Positions 25,965-37,172 of a DNA stretch of 64,000 nt are shown one piece after another. Position 1 is the stretch's first letter. Each line of letters opens with the position of its first letter. A model generated the notes under the pieces. That model was not told the DNA's origin. It ran no database searches and saw only the letters and a program-made list of their open reading frames with translations. This stretch comes from JADGRB01 sp963835825 (GTDB lineage: Bacteria; Myxococcota_A; Polyangia; Fen-1088), in assembly GCA_963835825.1 (NCBI GenBank), contig CAWIGZ010000002.1, positions 124,001 to 188,000 of the forward strand, read 5' to 3'. Both the position numbers and the translations under genes were made by a program.

Positions 25965-26498
25965 ATGCGCACCGACATCGAGACCCCCGAGACCCACATC
26001 GCCACCGTTCGCCCCCGCCGGCGATCGTGGCTCCTGCTCATCCCGGCGCTGGCGGTCCTGGGCGTCGCCGGTGGCGCCTACACCTCGGCCCAGGCGCAGC
26101 CGGCCGGGACCGCGGAGGCCACGCCGGGCGAGGGCTTTGGCGCTCACCGGCTCGAGCACCTGCTCGACAAGGTGAACGCCACCGCCGGCCAGCGCAGCCA
26201 GATCGAGGCGATCTGGAACGGGCTGCGCCCGCAGCTGAAGTCGCTTCATCAACAGGAGCAGGCGGCGCACCAGCAGATCGCCGCGGCGCTCTCCGCGCCG
26301 ACTATCGATCCCGCGGCCGTCGAGCAGCTGCGCAAGCAGGCGATGGGCGTGGCCGATCAGCTGTCGTCGACGTTCACGCAGGGGCTGGTCCAGTCGGCGC
26401 AGGTCCTGACGCCCGATCAGCGCAAGCAAGCCGCGGCCGCGATGGCCGAGGCGCGAGGCCGCTTCCAGCATCACCACGGTATGATGATGGGCCAGTAA
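25965..26498 (+). CDS. Spy/CpxP-like periplasmic protein
   Basis: This 177-residue protein starts at ATG 25965 after an AAAGGAG ribosome site. A membrane or signal segment (WLLLIPALAVLGVAGGAYTS) is followed by an all-helical domain: HRLEHLLDKVNATAGQRSQ, LRPQLKSLHQQEQAAHQQI, and the LTPDQR motif near the end, matching the LTxxQ motif of Spy/CpxP proteins. It ends in a His/Met-rich tail (RFQHHHGMMMGQ) that may bind metal. Such proteins act as periplasmic chaperones or metal/envelope-stress sensors. It is divergent from the lipoprotein at 25830 and convergent with the RND operon. Confidence 0.75.
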   Translation: MRTDIETPETHIATVRPRRRSWLLLIPALAVLGVAGGAYTSAQAQPAGTAEATPGEGFGAHRLEHLLDKVNATAGQRSQIEAIWNGLRPQLKSLHQQEQAAHQQIAAALSAPTIDPAAVEQLRKQAMGVADQLSSTFTQGLVQSAQVLTPDQRKQAAAAMAEARGRFQHHHGMMMGQ

Positions 26499-26569
26499 CG
26501 GGCTCGTTCGTTCAGGCGATTCGAAACGACGGCTCCGACCTGCAGAACGTCGGGGCCGTTTTCATTTGC

Positions 26570-29500
26570 CTAGACCTTGGCCTCGGCAGGCGCCGCTTGA
26601 TACTCGACGGCGTGGTCGCGCCGGAGGCGATCGAGGTAGAGATAGATGACCGGCGTCGAGAAGAGGTTCATGAGCTGCGAGACGCAGAGGCCGCCGACGA
26701 TGGTGAGGCCCAGCGGCTGGCGCAGCTCGGAGCCGGCGCCGAAGCCGATGGCCAGCGGGACCGCGCCGAAGAGAGCGGCCAGGGTGGTCATCAGGATCGG
26801 GCGAAAGCGCAAGAGGCAGGCGCGCCGGATCGCCTCGGCGGGCTCCAGCCCCTCGCGCCGCTCGGCCTCCAGCGCGAAGTCGATCATCATGATGGCGTTC
26901 TTCTTCACGATGCCGAGCAGCAGGACGACGCCGATGAGCGCGATGATGCTGAAGTCGGTGCGGAAGACGAACAGCGCCACCAGCGCCCCCAGCGCGGCCG
27001 ACGGCAGGGTCGAAAGGATGGTGATGGGGTGGACCAGGCTCTCGTAGAGCATCCCCAGGACGACGTAGACCACGAACAGCGCGGCGGCGATCAGCCACGG
27101 CTCGCTCGACAGCGAAGCGCCGAATGCCTGCGCGGTGCCTTGAAAGCTGGCGTGAATGCCCGACGGCAGGCCGATCTGGCGGGTGGCTGCGTCGATCGCC
27201 TTGACCGCGTCGCCCAGCGCGGCGTTGGGCGCCAGGTTGAACGAGAGGGTCGTGGCCGGGAACTGCCCCTGGTGGGTGACCGCCAGCGGCGTCGGCGTGG
27301 GCGTCACCGTGGCGATGCTCGGCAGCGGCACCAGCGCGCCGCCCGCGCCGCGGACATAGACGTGCACCAGCTGATCGGGGCTCGCCTGCTGCTCGGGCGA
27401 GGCCTCCAGCACGACCCGGTAGTAGTTCAGCGGCGGTGAACGACGTGGCCACCTGCCGCTGGCCGAAGGCGTCGTAGAGCGTGTCGTCGACCGCCTGCAG
27501 GCTGATGCCCAGACGACTGGCGCTGTCGCGATCGACGTCGACCGCGAGCATGAGGCCGGCGGTCTGCTGATCGGTCGCCACGTCGCGCAGCTGCGGCAGG
27601 CTCTTGAGCTTGGCCAGGACCTTGGGGCTCCACGCCTGGAGCTCGGCGAGGTCGGCGTCCTCCAGCGCGTACTGGTACTGCGTGCGCGACGAGCGGCCGC
27701 CCATGCGCACGTCCTGGATCGACTGGAGAAACAGGGCGATGCCCGGGATCTTTGCCAGCTTCGGGCGCAGCCGGCCGATGATCTGATCGGCGGTGCTCTT
27801 GCGCTTGTCGTAGTCCTTGAGGCTGATGAACACCGTCCCGGTGTTGCCGGCCCCGCTGGTGCCGCCGACGAAGGAGATGACGTGTTCGACGTCGGGATCT
27901 TGCCGGACGATCTCGTTGACCTTCTCCTGGGCGTGGCGCATCGCCCGGGAGGAGATGTCCTGCGACGCCTCCGAGAAGCCGGCCAGCATCCCGGTGTCCT
28001 GCTGCGGGAAGAGCCCCTTCGGAACCCTGATCGCCAGCAGCACCGTCAACCCCAGCGTGGAGATGGTCAGCAGCAGCATGAGCAACGAATGGCGGAGGAC
28101 CCAGCGGAGCGCCCGATCATAGCCGCGCACCATCGCCGCGAAGCCGCGCTCGGAGACCCGGCCGAACCGTCCGAGCTTCTCTTCGTTCACCGGCCGTAGC
28201 AGGCGTCCGGCCATCGTCGGCGTCACCGTCAGCGACACGATCGCGGAGAGCGCGACGGCGATGCTCAGCGTGACGGCGAACTCGCGGAACAGCCGTCCGA
28301 CGATCCCCCCCATGAGGAGGATGGGGATGAAGACGGCGATCAGCGAGACGGTGATGGAGACGATGGTGAAGCCGATCTGCCGCGCCCCCTCCAGCGCGGC
28401 CTGCAGCGGCCTCGTGCCGTCCTCGATGAGGCGGGCGATGTTCTCGGTGACGACGATGGCGTCGTCGACGACGAAGCCGGTGGAGATCGTCAGCGCCATC
28501 AGCGACAGGTTGTCGATGCTGTAGTCGAGCAGGTACATGACGCCGAACGTCCCGATGAGGGACAGCGGCACGGCGACGCTGGGAATGATGGTGGCGCGCG
28601 CGCTGCGCAGGAAGATGAAGACCACGGCCGTGACCAGGAGGACACTCAGGATCAGCGTCCGCTCCACGTCGCGCACCGAGGCGCGGATGGTGGTGGTGCG
28701 GTCGATGGCGATCCGCAGATCGATGGCCGGTGAGATCGACTGCTGGAGGTAGGGGAGCGCCTTCTTCACCCCTTCGATGGTGGAGAGGATGTTGGCGCCG
28801 GGCTGGCGGCGGATGATCATGAGGACGCAGCGCTGGCCGTCGATCCAGCCGGCCAGACGGTTGTTCTCGACGTCGTCGAACACGTTGGCCACGTCGCCCA
28901 GGCGAACGGTGGCGCCGCTCTGATAGGAGACCACCAGCTTGCGGTAGGCGTCGGCCCCCAGCAGCTGATCGGTGGCCGCGATCTGGTAGGTGAGGTTCGC
29001 GCCGGTCAGCGTCCCCTTCGGCTGGTTGGCCGTCGAGGAGGCCAGCGCCGCCCGCACATCCTCCAGCGAGAGCCCATGGCCGGCCAGCGCCTCCTGATCG
29101 ATCTGGACGCGGACCGCCGGCTGTTGTCCGCCGCCGACGAAGACCTGTCCCACGCCGTCGATCTGGGAGATCTTCTGGGCCAGCACGGTGTTGGCGGCGT
29201 CGAACACCTGCGCCAGCGGGAGCGTCTGCGAGGTGAGGGAGAGGATCAGGATCGGCGAGTCGGCCGGGTTGACCTTGCGGTAGTTGGGGAGGCTGGGCAG
29301 GTTGGGCGGCAGCTCGGAGAGCGAGGCGTTGATGGCGGCCTGCACGTCGCGCGCGGCGCCGGTGATGTCGCGATCGAGATCGAACTGCAGGGTGATGGAC
29401 GTCGAGCCCAGCGTGTTGACCGAGGTCATCTCGGTCAGGCCGGCGATGCGGCCGAAGCGGCGTTCGAGCGGGGTGGCCACCGAGGAGGCCATGGTGTCGG

Positions 29501-29666
29501 GGCTGGCGCCGGGCAGGGCGCCCGAGACCTGGATGGTGGGAAGATCGACGCGGGGGAGCGGCGCGACCGGCAGGCCGCGGTAGGCGACGAGCCCGGCCAG
29601 GATCACCGCCGTCGCCAGCAGCGAGGTGGCGATGGGCCGCCGGACGAAGGGCGCCGAGATGTTCAT
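26570..29666 (-). CDS. mdtC-like: RND efflux pump inner-membrane subunit, MdtC-like (one frameshift)
   Basis: This proton-driven multidrug transporter of the HAE1 family is about 1030 residues. It starts MNISAPFVRRPIATSLLA. Visible elements are the porter domain with repeated LPRVDLPTIQVSGALPGAS, the TM4 proton-relay pair in TGFVVDDAIVVTENI, ILLMGGIVGRLFREFAV, RVPKGLFPQQDTG, and near the end IALIGVVLLLGIVKKNAIMM and RFRPILMTTLAALFG. The frame changes near 27434, where an extra base lies between acC and CCG; TFT-PLNYYRVVLEASPEQ resumes in the other frame. Its ATG overlaps the preceding RND gene stop. Two different RND subunits in tandem match MdtABC-type heteromeric pumps. Confidence 0.86.
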
Positions 29667-32600
29667 GGCGTCTCGGGCGCCGGGCTGCTGCCGGCTGGCG
29701 CGGGGAGGGCAGGGGCGCCCTCGGGCTCGGGGGAAGGCTTCTTGCCGCGCCGAAAGCGCGCCCCCAGCCGATCCATGTAGAGGTAGATGACCGGGGTGGT
29801 GAACAGCGTCAGCACCTGCGAGACCAGCAGGCCGCCGACGATGGTGATGCCGAGCGGCCGGCGGAGCTCGGCGCCGGTCCCGGTGCCCAGCGCCAGCGGG
29901 ACGCCGCCGAGGAGCGCCGCCACGGTGGTCATCATGATCGGCCGGAAGCGCAGCAGGCAGGCCTGGTGGATCGCCTCGCGCGGCGTCTTGCCCTGCTCGC
30001 GCTCGGCCTCCAGCGCGAAGTCGATCATCATGATGGCGTTCTTCTTGACGATGCCGATGAGCAGGACGATCCCGATGAGCGCGATGATCGAGAACTCGGA
30101 GTGACAGAGCAGCAAGGCCAGGAAGGCGCCGACGCCGGCCGACGGCAGGGTCGAGAGGATCGTGATGGGGTGGATGTAGCTTTCGTAAAGCACGCCGAGC
30201 ACGATGTAGACGGTGACGATGGCGGCCAGGATGAGGAGCGGCTCGGTCGACAGCGAGTCCCCGAAGGCGGCGGCGGCGCCCTGGAAGTCGGCGTGCAGGC
30301 CGACCGGGGCGCCCATCCCCGCCACGGCGTCCTTGACGGCCCGCACCGCGTCGCCCAGCGCGGCGCCCGGCGCCAGGTTGAAAGAGAGCGTGACCGCCGG
30401 AAATTGCCCCTCGTGCGCGATCGAGACCGCCGTCTGCGTCTGCTGGAAGCGCACGAAGGCGGAGAGCGGCACCGTCTGCCCGGTCGTCGCCCGCATGTAG
30501 ATCTGATTGAGCCCGTCGGGGTTCGACTGGTACTGGGGCGAAACCTCCAGGATCACCCGATAGAGATTGAGCTGGGTGAAGATGGTCGAGACGGGACGCT
30601 GCCCGAAGGCGTCGTAGAGCGTGTCGTCGATGGCCTGGGCGGTGATCCCCAGCCGCGAGGCGGTGTCGCGGTCGATGACCAGCGTCATCTGCAGCGCGCC
30701 GTTCTGTTGATCGCTGGCCACGTCGGAGAGCTCCGGCAGCTGCCTGAGCCGCGCCAGCACCTGAGGGGCCCAGTCGGCCAGCTCGCCGGGGTCGGCGTCC
30801 TCGATCGTGTACTGGTACTGCGTGCGGCTCACCTGGCTGGAGAGCTGGAGATCCTGCACCGCCTGCAGATAGACGGTGATGCCGGTGACCTGCGCCAGCT
30901 TGGCGTTCAATCGGTCGATGATCGCCTGCGCGCCGGACTTCCGGTTGCTCGCGGCTCTTGAGGGTGATCGACAGCCGGCCGCTGGAGAGGGTGGGGTTGG
31001 TGCCGTCGGCGCCGATGAACGAGGCGACGTTTTCGACGTCGGGATCGACGCGGATGACGTCGACCACGGCCTGCTGGCGGTCGGCCATGGCCGGAAACGA
31101 GGTGTCGATGGCGGCCTCGGTGATCCCCAGCAGCATGCCGGTGTCCTGTTGCGGGAAGAGGCCCTTGGGGATGACGACCGCCAGGAAGAACGTCAACGCG
31201 ACGGTCGCCACCGTGGCCGCCAGCGTCAGCGCCTGGTGGTTCAACACCCACCCGAGGCCCCGGTCGTAGACCTTCACCATCCAGTCGAAGGCCGCCTCCG
31301 AGGCGCGCGCGACCCGACCCTCGTCCTCCTTGCGGATGGGTCGAAGGATGTGGCCGCACATCATGGCCGTGAGGGTCAGCGAGATGATCGCCGAGGCGAC
31401 GATGGCGGTGCTGAGGGTGACGGCGAACTCCCGAAAGAGTCGCCCGATGATCCCCCCCATGAACAAGCAGCGGGATGAGCACCGCCACCAGCGAGACCGT
31501 CAGCGACACGATCGTGAAGCCGATCTGCTTCGACCCCTTCAGCGCGGCGGTGAACGGTGGGTCCCCCTCCTCGATGTGGCGGGCGATGTTCTCGATCATG
31601 ACGATGGCGTCGTCGACGACGAACCCGGTCGAGATCGTCAGCGCCATCAGCGTCAGGTTGTTGAGGCTGTAGCCGAGGAACAGCATCACCCCGAAGGTGG
31701 CGATCAGCGACAGCGGGACCGCGACGCCGGGGATGATGGTGGCCCGCAGGGTGCGCAGAAAGAGGTAGATGACCGCGACGACCAGGATCATGGTCAGAAT
31801 CAGCGTGAACTCGACGTCGTGCACGGAGGCGCGCACCGTCTCGGTGCGGTCGGAGAGGATGTCGACCTTGATCCCTTGCGGCAGCGACGCTTCCAGGCGC
31901 GGCAAGAGCGCCTTCACCCGCTCGGCCACCTCGATGAGGTTCGCCCCCGGCTGCCGCTGGACGTTGAGGATCACCGCCGGATGCTCATTGGCCCAGCCGG
32001 CCAGCTGCGCGTTCTCGACGCCGTCGAGCACCTTGGCCACGTCGGACAGGCGCACCGCGGCGCCGTTCTGGTAGGCGAGCACCAGCGGCCTGTAGCCGGC
32101 GGCCGACGCCAGCTGGTCGTTGGCCGACACCAGGTAGTTCTGGCGGGGGCCGTCGAGGTTCCCCTTCGGCTGGTTGACGTTGGCCAGCGCCAGGACCGCG
32201 CGGACGTCCTCGAGGCCGAGGCCCCGTCCGGCCAGCGCCACCGGATCGACCTGCACGCGCACCGCCGGCCGCTGGCCGCCGTTGAGGGTCACCAGGCCGA
32301 CGCCCGAGACCTGCGACAGCTTCTGGGCGAGGATCGAGTCGGCGTAGTCGTCGACCACCGGCAGCGGCGTGGTGTCGGAGCGGACGGCCAGCGAGATGAC
32401 CGGCACGTCGGCGGGGTTGCTCTTGCTGTAGGTCGGCGGCGTCGGCAGCGTGCGCGGGAGCAGGTTCGACGCCGCGTTGATCGCCGCCTGCACGTCCTGC
32501 TCGGCGGAGTCGATGTCGCGGTCGAGCGTGAACTGCAGCGTGATCTGCGAGCTGGCGGCGCTGGAGACGGAGGTGAGGTGGGCCAGCGACGGGATCTGGC

Positions 32601-32814
32601 CGAGCTGCCGCTCGAGCGGCGTCGTCACCGCCGAGACCATCGTGTCGGCGCTGGCGCCGGGCAGGATCGTCGACACGACGATGGTCGGGTAGTCGACCTG
32701 CGGCAGAGCGGAGACGGGCAGCTGCTGGTACGCGGCCACCCCGGCGACCGCCACGCCGATCATCAGCAGCGCCGTTCCGACCGGCCGCCGGATGAAGAGC
32801 TCGGAGACGTTCAA
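29663..32814 (-). CDS. mdtB-like: RND efflux pump inner-membrane subunit, MdtB-like (two frameshifts)
   Basis: This is the second HAE1-family RND subunit, about 1050 residues. It begins at TTG 32814 (NVSELFIRRPVGTALLMIG), overlapping the adaptor stop as TTGA. The TM4 Asp pair (TGFVVDDAIVMIENI) and IPKGLFPQQDTGM are intact. Frame changes occur near 31464 (PLL-FMGGIIGRLFREF; ctT/ctG) and near 30951 (KSRE-NRKSGAQAII). After these the protein runs through VTGITVYLQAVQDL, GIVLLIGIVKKNAIMM and RFRPIMMTTVAALLG to a Pro-rich end. Both interruptions look like single extra wobble-adjacent bases. Confidence 0.85.
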
Positions 32815-34068
32815 AGCGGCTGGTGTCCCTGGTGCTTGCCACCGCGCGGGCTGCCCGACGCTGGCGCCGGGGCAGCTCCGGGCGGGGCCGGCGTCCCGGG
32901 CCCGCTGCCGGCGGCGCTCGCCTCCCGCACCGCCAGCTTGGCACCGGGCCGCAGCTGACTTTGCCCCTCCCGCACGACCTTCTCCCCTGGCGCGACGCCC
33001 TGGGAGATGAGCGCGTCTTCCCCTTCGATACGCTCGACCGTCACGGGGCGCAGCTCCGCCTGGTCGTCCTTGGCGACGTAGACGAACGGCCCCTGGGGCC
33101 CGCGCTGGACCGCCACCGCCGGGATCACCAGCGCCCCCTTCCGCACCGTCAGCCGCAGCCGCGCCTTGACGAACTGATTCGGCCAGAGCGTGCGCTCCGG
33201 GTTGGGGAAGATCGCCTTCAGGCGCATGGTCGCCGTCCCCTGGTTGATCTGATTGTCGATCAGCTCCAGCGTGCCGGTGCGCAGCAGCTGGCCTCCGTCG
33301 CGGGTGCGGGCCTCGACCAGCAACGGCCCCGCCGCCTGCTGCCGGGCCACGTCGGGCAGATCGTCCTGGGGCAGCGTGAACAGCACGGCGATCGGATCCA
33401 TCTGCGTCACGACGACGATTCCGGTGGCGTCGGCGGCGTGGACGAGGTTGCCCTGGTCGACCAGCCGCACGCCGGTGACGCCGTCGATGGGCGACTTGAT
33501 GCGGGCGTAGTCGAGCTGCAGCCTGGCGTTCTCGATGGTGGCGCGATCGTTCTGCACGGTGCCGGTGAGCTGCTCGACCAGCGCGCGCTGGTCGTCGATC
33601 TGCTGCTGCGGCAAGAGGTGTTCCCCGCCGACCGCGACGTACCGCTCGAGGTTGCGCTTGGCGCCGTCGAGCTGCGCCTGATCGCGCGTCAGCGCCGCCT
33701 GCCCCTGGTGCAGCAGGATCTCGAACGGCCGGGGGTCGACCTGGGCGATGACCTCCCCGTGCTTGACGGCCTGCCCCTCGCGGAAGATGACCTTGTCGAG
33801 GCGGCCGTCGACCTGACTGCGAACGTTGACCGTTCGATAGGCGGTGACCGTCCCCAGGCCCTCCAGGAAGATCGGCACGTCGCGGGTGACCGCCTCGGCG
33901 ACGAGCACCGGGATGGGGCGATCGGCCGGCCGGGCCCTTCGCGCCGCGCGTCCCGGCGGCGTTCTCCGGCGCCTTCCCACAACCGGCCAGGGCCAGGACC
34001 ACGGCGGCGACAACGAGGCTCCGAGACGATCGCCAGGCCCGCGAGAATCCGGTTTCCGTTCGTCTCAT
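32811..34068 (-). CDS. mdtA-like: periplasmic adaptor (membrane fusion) subunit of RND pump (one frameshift)
   Basis: This lipoprotein adaptor links RND pump and outer-membrane channel. It starts MRRTETGFSRAWRSS with signal SLVVAAVVLALAGC. Near 33925 an extra base shifts the frame; after it come IPVLVAEAVTRDVPIFLEG, TVNVRSQVDGRLDKVIFREG (lipoyl-like half motif), a coiled-coil hairpin (DQAQLDGAKRNLERYVAVG, QLTGTVQNDRATIENARLQL), DYARIKSPIDGVTGVRLVDQG and the beta-barrel WPNQFVKARLRL. The ATG at 34068 overlaps the stop of the channel gene. About 415 residues when corrected, normal for MdtA/AcrA. Confidence 0.85.
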
Positions 34069-35460
34069 TGGTCTCCCAGCGCCGCCAGCAGCTGTGCGCG
34101 CGCCGACGCGAGGTTGAACTTCGCCTGCACGACCTGCGACTCGGCCGTCGTGTAAGCAGCCTGGGCGTCGCTGAGCTCGACGGCGCTGCCGAGCCCGTGC
34201 TCGTAGCGCTTTTCGGCCAGGGTCAGCTGGTTGCGGGCGTTCACCAGCGCCTCGTCGGCGGCGCTGATGGTCGCCTTGGCCGCCTGAACGCCGAGGCGCC
34301 CCTGCTCGACGTCGACCTGCACCTGCAGGCGCAACGCCTGCTCCTGACCGACGAGATTTTCGAGCGTCCCGTTCGCCTCGCGAACCTGCCCGCGCGTCAG
34401 CCCCCCCTGCAGGACGTTCCAGGTGAGGCCCGAGGCCGACGTACCAGTTCGGCGCCAGGGCATTGGTGGCGACCCCGATCTCCGAGAAGTTGCCGATGGC
34501 GCTCAAGCTCGGTCCGTAGGCCCCTTTCAGCGATCGGATCGTCAGCGCTTGCGCACGGCGCTGGGCGCTCAGGTTGGCGAGCTCGGGGCGGTTCTTTTCG
34601 GCGTGCGCGACCAGGGACGCGGGATCGCCCTCCTCGCCGGCGACGGCGGGGAGCTCCTCGTCGGAGAGCGTGTACCTCTGCGTGGCGGAGACGCCCATCG
34701 CCTGGGAGAGCTGCGCCTCGGCCACCGCGAAGTTGTTCCGCGCGCTGACCAGCTGCACCTTGGCGTTGGCGAGCGCGGTCAGGACGGTGGCGAGGTTGAT
34801 GTCCGGCTGGATGCCGGTGCGGACGAAGGCCTGCGTCTGTTCCACGTGCTTCTCCTGGTTGCGCACCGACTCCTCGGCGACCGCCACCAGATCGCGGTTG
34901 GCGCGGGCGGCGAAGTAGGCGCGCCGGACGTTGAAGAGCGTCTGCAGCGCCGCGGTGCGCGTGTTCTCGGAGGCCGCGTCCCGGCTGGCCCCGGCCGACG
35001 CCCATCGATTGCTGGTCTGACCGAAATCGTAGAGCAGCTGGCTGGCGCCCGTGTTGAGCTGGAAGTAGTTGTACTTCGGATCCCAGCTGATGGGCGTGGC
35101 GCCGGCCATGACGGCGGTTCCCGGGCCGCCCCCCATCCCGCCGGTTGTCAGGCTCTGCGGCAGGCTGCCGGGGCGGGTCCCGAAGTTGCCGGTCGTGCGC
35201 TCGTAGCTGCCCGTGATCGACACCTGTGGCAGGTAGCCGGCGCGCGCCTCCTCGACCCGCCCCTCGGCCGCTTCCTGAAGGCCGCGCGCGGCGCGCACGT
35301 TCGGTTGATTTCGCAGCGCCGTCTGCTCCGCCTGCTGCAAGCTGAGCGGCGTCTCCCCCATCCCCGGCGACCCGTCGGCATCGTTCGCGGCCTGCGCCCC
35401 GACGAACATCCCGAACATCACGAGCGGGATCATCAAGGCGGCGAGCGGGCGGGGCGGCAT
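34065..35460 (-). CDS. TolC-family outer-membrane efflux channel (one frameshift)
   Basis: This is the first gene of the efflux operon. The start is placed at ATG 35460 (MPPRPLAALMIPLVMFG), which gives a signal peptide ending near GAQA and lies 60 nt downstream of the sigma-54 element. The longer open frame up to 35670 has no signal. The TolC repeats are visible: LSLQQAEQTALRNQPNVRAA, GYLPQVSITGSYERTTG, NVRRAYFAARANRDLVAVAE, and in the second half VEQGRLGVQAAKATISAADE and RYEHGLGSAVELSDAQAAY. The frame changes near 34430 (VGLG-LTWNVLQGGL; ggG/ggC). About 465 residues corrected. Confidence 0.85.
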
Positions 35461-35519
35461 GGACGGTGTGCTTGGCTTCGCGTTCAGAGGGAGCGGCTGC
35501 GCTCGGCTGCGCCACCTTC

Positions 35520-35534
35520 GCAACTTCCGGGCCA
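35520..35534 (-). promoter_or_regulatory. sigma-54 promoter of the RND efflux operon
   Basis: On the minus strand the sequence reads TGGCCCGGAAGTTGC. It has the invariant GG at -24 and GC at -12 separated by exactly ten bases, and the TTGC of the -12 element. It differs from the TGGCAC consensus at one position. It lies 60 nt upstream of the channel ATG at 35460. A sigma-54 activator is encoded by the divergent operon. Confidence 0.6.
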
Positions 35535-35669
35535 CGCGCAAGGTGTTTCGAGACGTCGGGACGCCTGCCTGGCACGCTGGCGGGCGCGGCGGTAACCTGT
35601 ATCGATTCTGGACACCTGTAGGGGGTTGAGGCAGCGCGCCGGCGGGCGGAACCCGGCGTTTCGCCGACA

Positions 35670-35679
35670 ACCGCGCGGT
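35670..35679. promoter_or_regulatory. candidate activator site ACCG-CG-CGGT
   Basis: A perfect inverted repeat, ACCGCGCGGT, lies about 136 bp upstream of the sigma-54 element of the efflux operon and just before the histidine kinase start. The same ACCG-N2-CGGT layout occurs upstream of both deacetylase genes (38574 and 40913). It is a candidate binding site for the NtrC-type regulator. The motif also occurs by chance, for example near 54381 inside a coding region. Confidence 0.4.
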
Positions 35680-35704
35680 ATCGCGCTTGCTTGACGAGGG
35701 CCGC

Positions 35705-37172
35705 GTGCGGATCGGTCGGGGAATTCGTCATCGTCTGCTGGCGGTGGCGCTGCTGGGCTTGTTGACCGCCACGCTGTCGGCCGACGCGCTCTACCGCGCC
35801 ATCTCCGTCACCCGCGCTCAGCGGCTGGAGCGCGGGCGCGAAGCGGTGCGGGACGAGATCGATCGGCTGGCGGCGCTCGGCCCGGTCGGCATCGCCTCGA
35901 CCTTCTCCACGCGTCGTCGGGTTGCGGGTCGGCCTGGCAACGGGGGCGACGGCTCCCGCGCAGATCGCGGCGGCGGTTCCTCCGGCCTGGCGCGAGGCGA
36001 TGCGCGCGACCGCGAGCCGCGCGGCGGCCAGCGCCCGGGCGGCCGAGAACGAATCGGAGATCGACGGCGGCGAGCTGGTGGCCCGCGTCGCGCCGGGGCC
36101 GGCGGGGGCGCTGCTCTGGGCGGCCGTTCCGGTGCGACCGTCGCCCACGCTGCAGACCTGGCGGCTGCTGGTGGTGGCGCTCGGCTTTTCGGCGTTGCTG
36201 CTGGTGGCCAGCGCCGCGTATTCGCTGGTGTCGGTGCGGCGGGCCGCCTCCGGCCTGCAGGGTGCGCTGGCGGCCCTGGCCGATGATCTGACCGCGCCCG
36301 TTCCGCGCTCCGAGATCGCCGAGCTGGACGACATCGCCGTCGGGATCGGCACGCTGGCGCGCCGCTTGGAGGACGCGCGGCGAATTCAGGAGCAGATGGG
36401 GCGCGATCTGGCGCGGCAGGAAAGGCTGGCCGCGCTCGGACGGGTGGTGGCCGGGGTGGCCCACGAGGTGCGGAACCCGCTGGCCTCCATCAAGCTGCGG
36501 CTCGACCTGGCGGCCGGGGGCGTCGCGCTGCCGCCCGAGGCGCGCGCGGCCATCGACCACGCCTCGTCGGAGATCACCCGGCTCGATCGGTTGGTGGCGG
36601 ACCTTCTGATCGTGGCGGGGCGGGCGCTGGGGACGCGGGCCCCGCTCGACGTCGCGGGTCTCTTGCGCGCCCGCGCCGAAGCGCTGGCTCCCTGGGCGGC
36701 GCTGCGGCGGGTGACGATCGCGGCGCGCGGGGCCGGGGAGGCCATCGGCGACGGTGATGCGCTGGCGCGCGCGCTCGACAACGTCCTGCGCAACGCGGTC
36801 GAGGCCTCGCCCGACGGCGCCACGGTCGAAGCCACCGTCGAGGCCGACGCCGAGGCGGTGCGCGTCCGGGTCGCCGATCGCGGTGACGGCGTCCCGTCCG
36901 GGCGCGCCGGAGAGATCTTCGAGCCCTTCTTCACCACCAAGCCGGACGGGACCGGCCTCGGACTGGCGATCTCGCGCGCGATCGCCCGGGCCCACGGCGG
37001 GGACCTGACCTACGGGCGCGATGGCGAGCTCACCTGCCTCGAGCTGACGTTGCCGGTGCGATCCGAGGCCTCCAGGACGGTCGCCGGAGACCATCGCCAT
37101 GAGGGGCTCCGCGCCGCAGAGCCGAGCTGCGCCCATGCGATCGGGCGGGCCGGTGGCGGTGGGGCCGCATGA
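35705..37172 (+). CDS. sensor histidine kinase (one frameshift)
   Basis: This membrane sensor kinase is about 488 residues. The GTG at 35705 follows a GAGG site. The first membrane segment (RLLAVALLGLLTATLSADAL) precedes a periplasmic domain of about 110 residues. The second segment is LLVVALGFSALLLVASAAYS, then a linker, an H-box VVAGVAHEVRNPLASIKL with the phosphorylatable His, N-box ALDNVLRNAVEAS, G1 DRGDGVPSG and G2 GTGLGLAISRAIARAHGG. The frame changes near 35911 in the sensor domain (acG/acC). It overlaps the response regulator by four bases (ATGA) and is divergent from the efflux operon. The ligand is unknown; an envelope or efflux-related signal is likely from context. Confidence 0.84.

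Noticed and set aside
26562..31466. A very long open frame of over 1600 codons on the minus strand
   Set aside because: It is two different RND genes joined by open but non-coding stretches in the wrong frame. The true proteins switch frames at 30951 and 27434 and have a separate start at 29666.
35564..35585. A plus-strand TGGCACGCTGGCGGGC as a sigma-54 promoter for the histidine kinase
   Set aside because: The GG-N10-GC spacing is approximate, but the -12 element lacks TTGC/TGC, and it is over 110 nt from the kinase start.
30907..35670. A single open frame of nearly 1590 codons spanning efflux channel, adaptor and RND pump
   Set aside because: Conserved parts of three distinct proteins occur in it, separated by non-homologous sequence caused by single-base indels. 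Separate starts and stops overlap as ATGA or TTGA.
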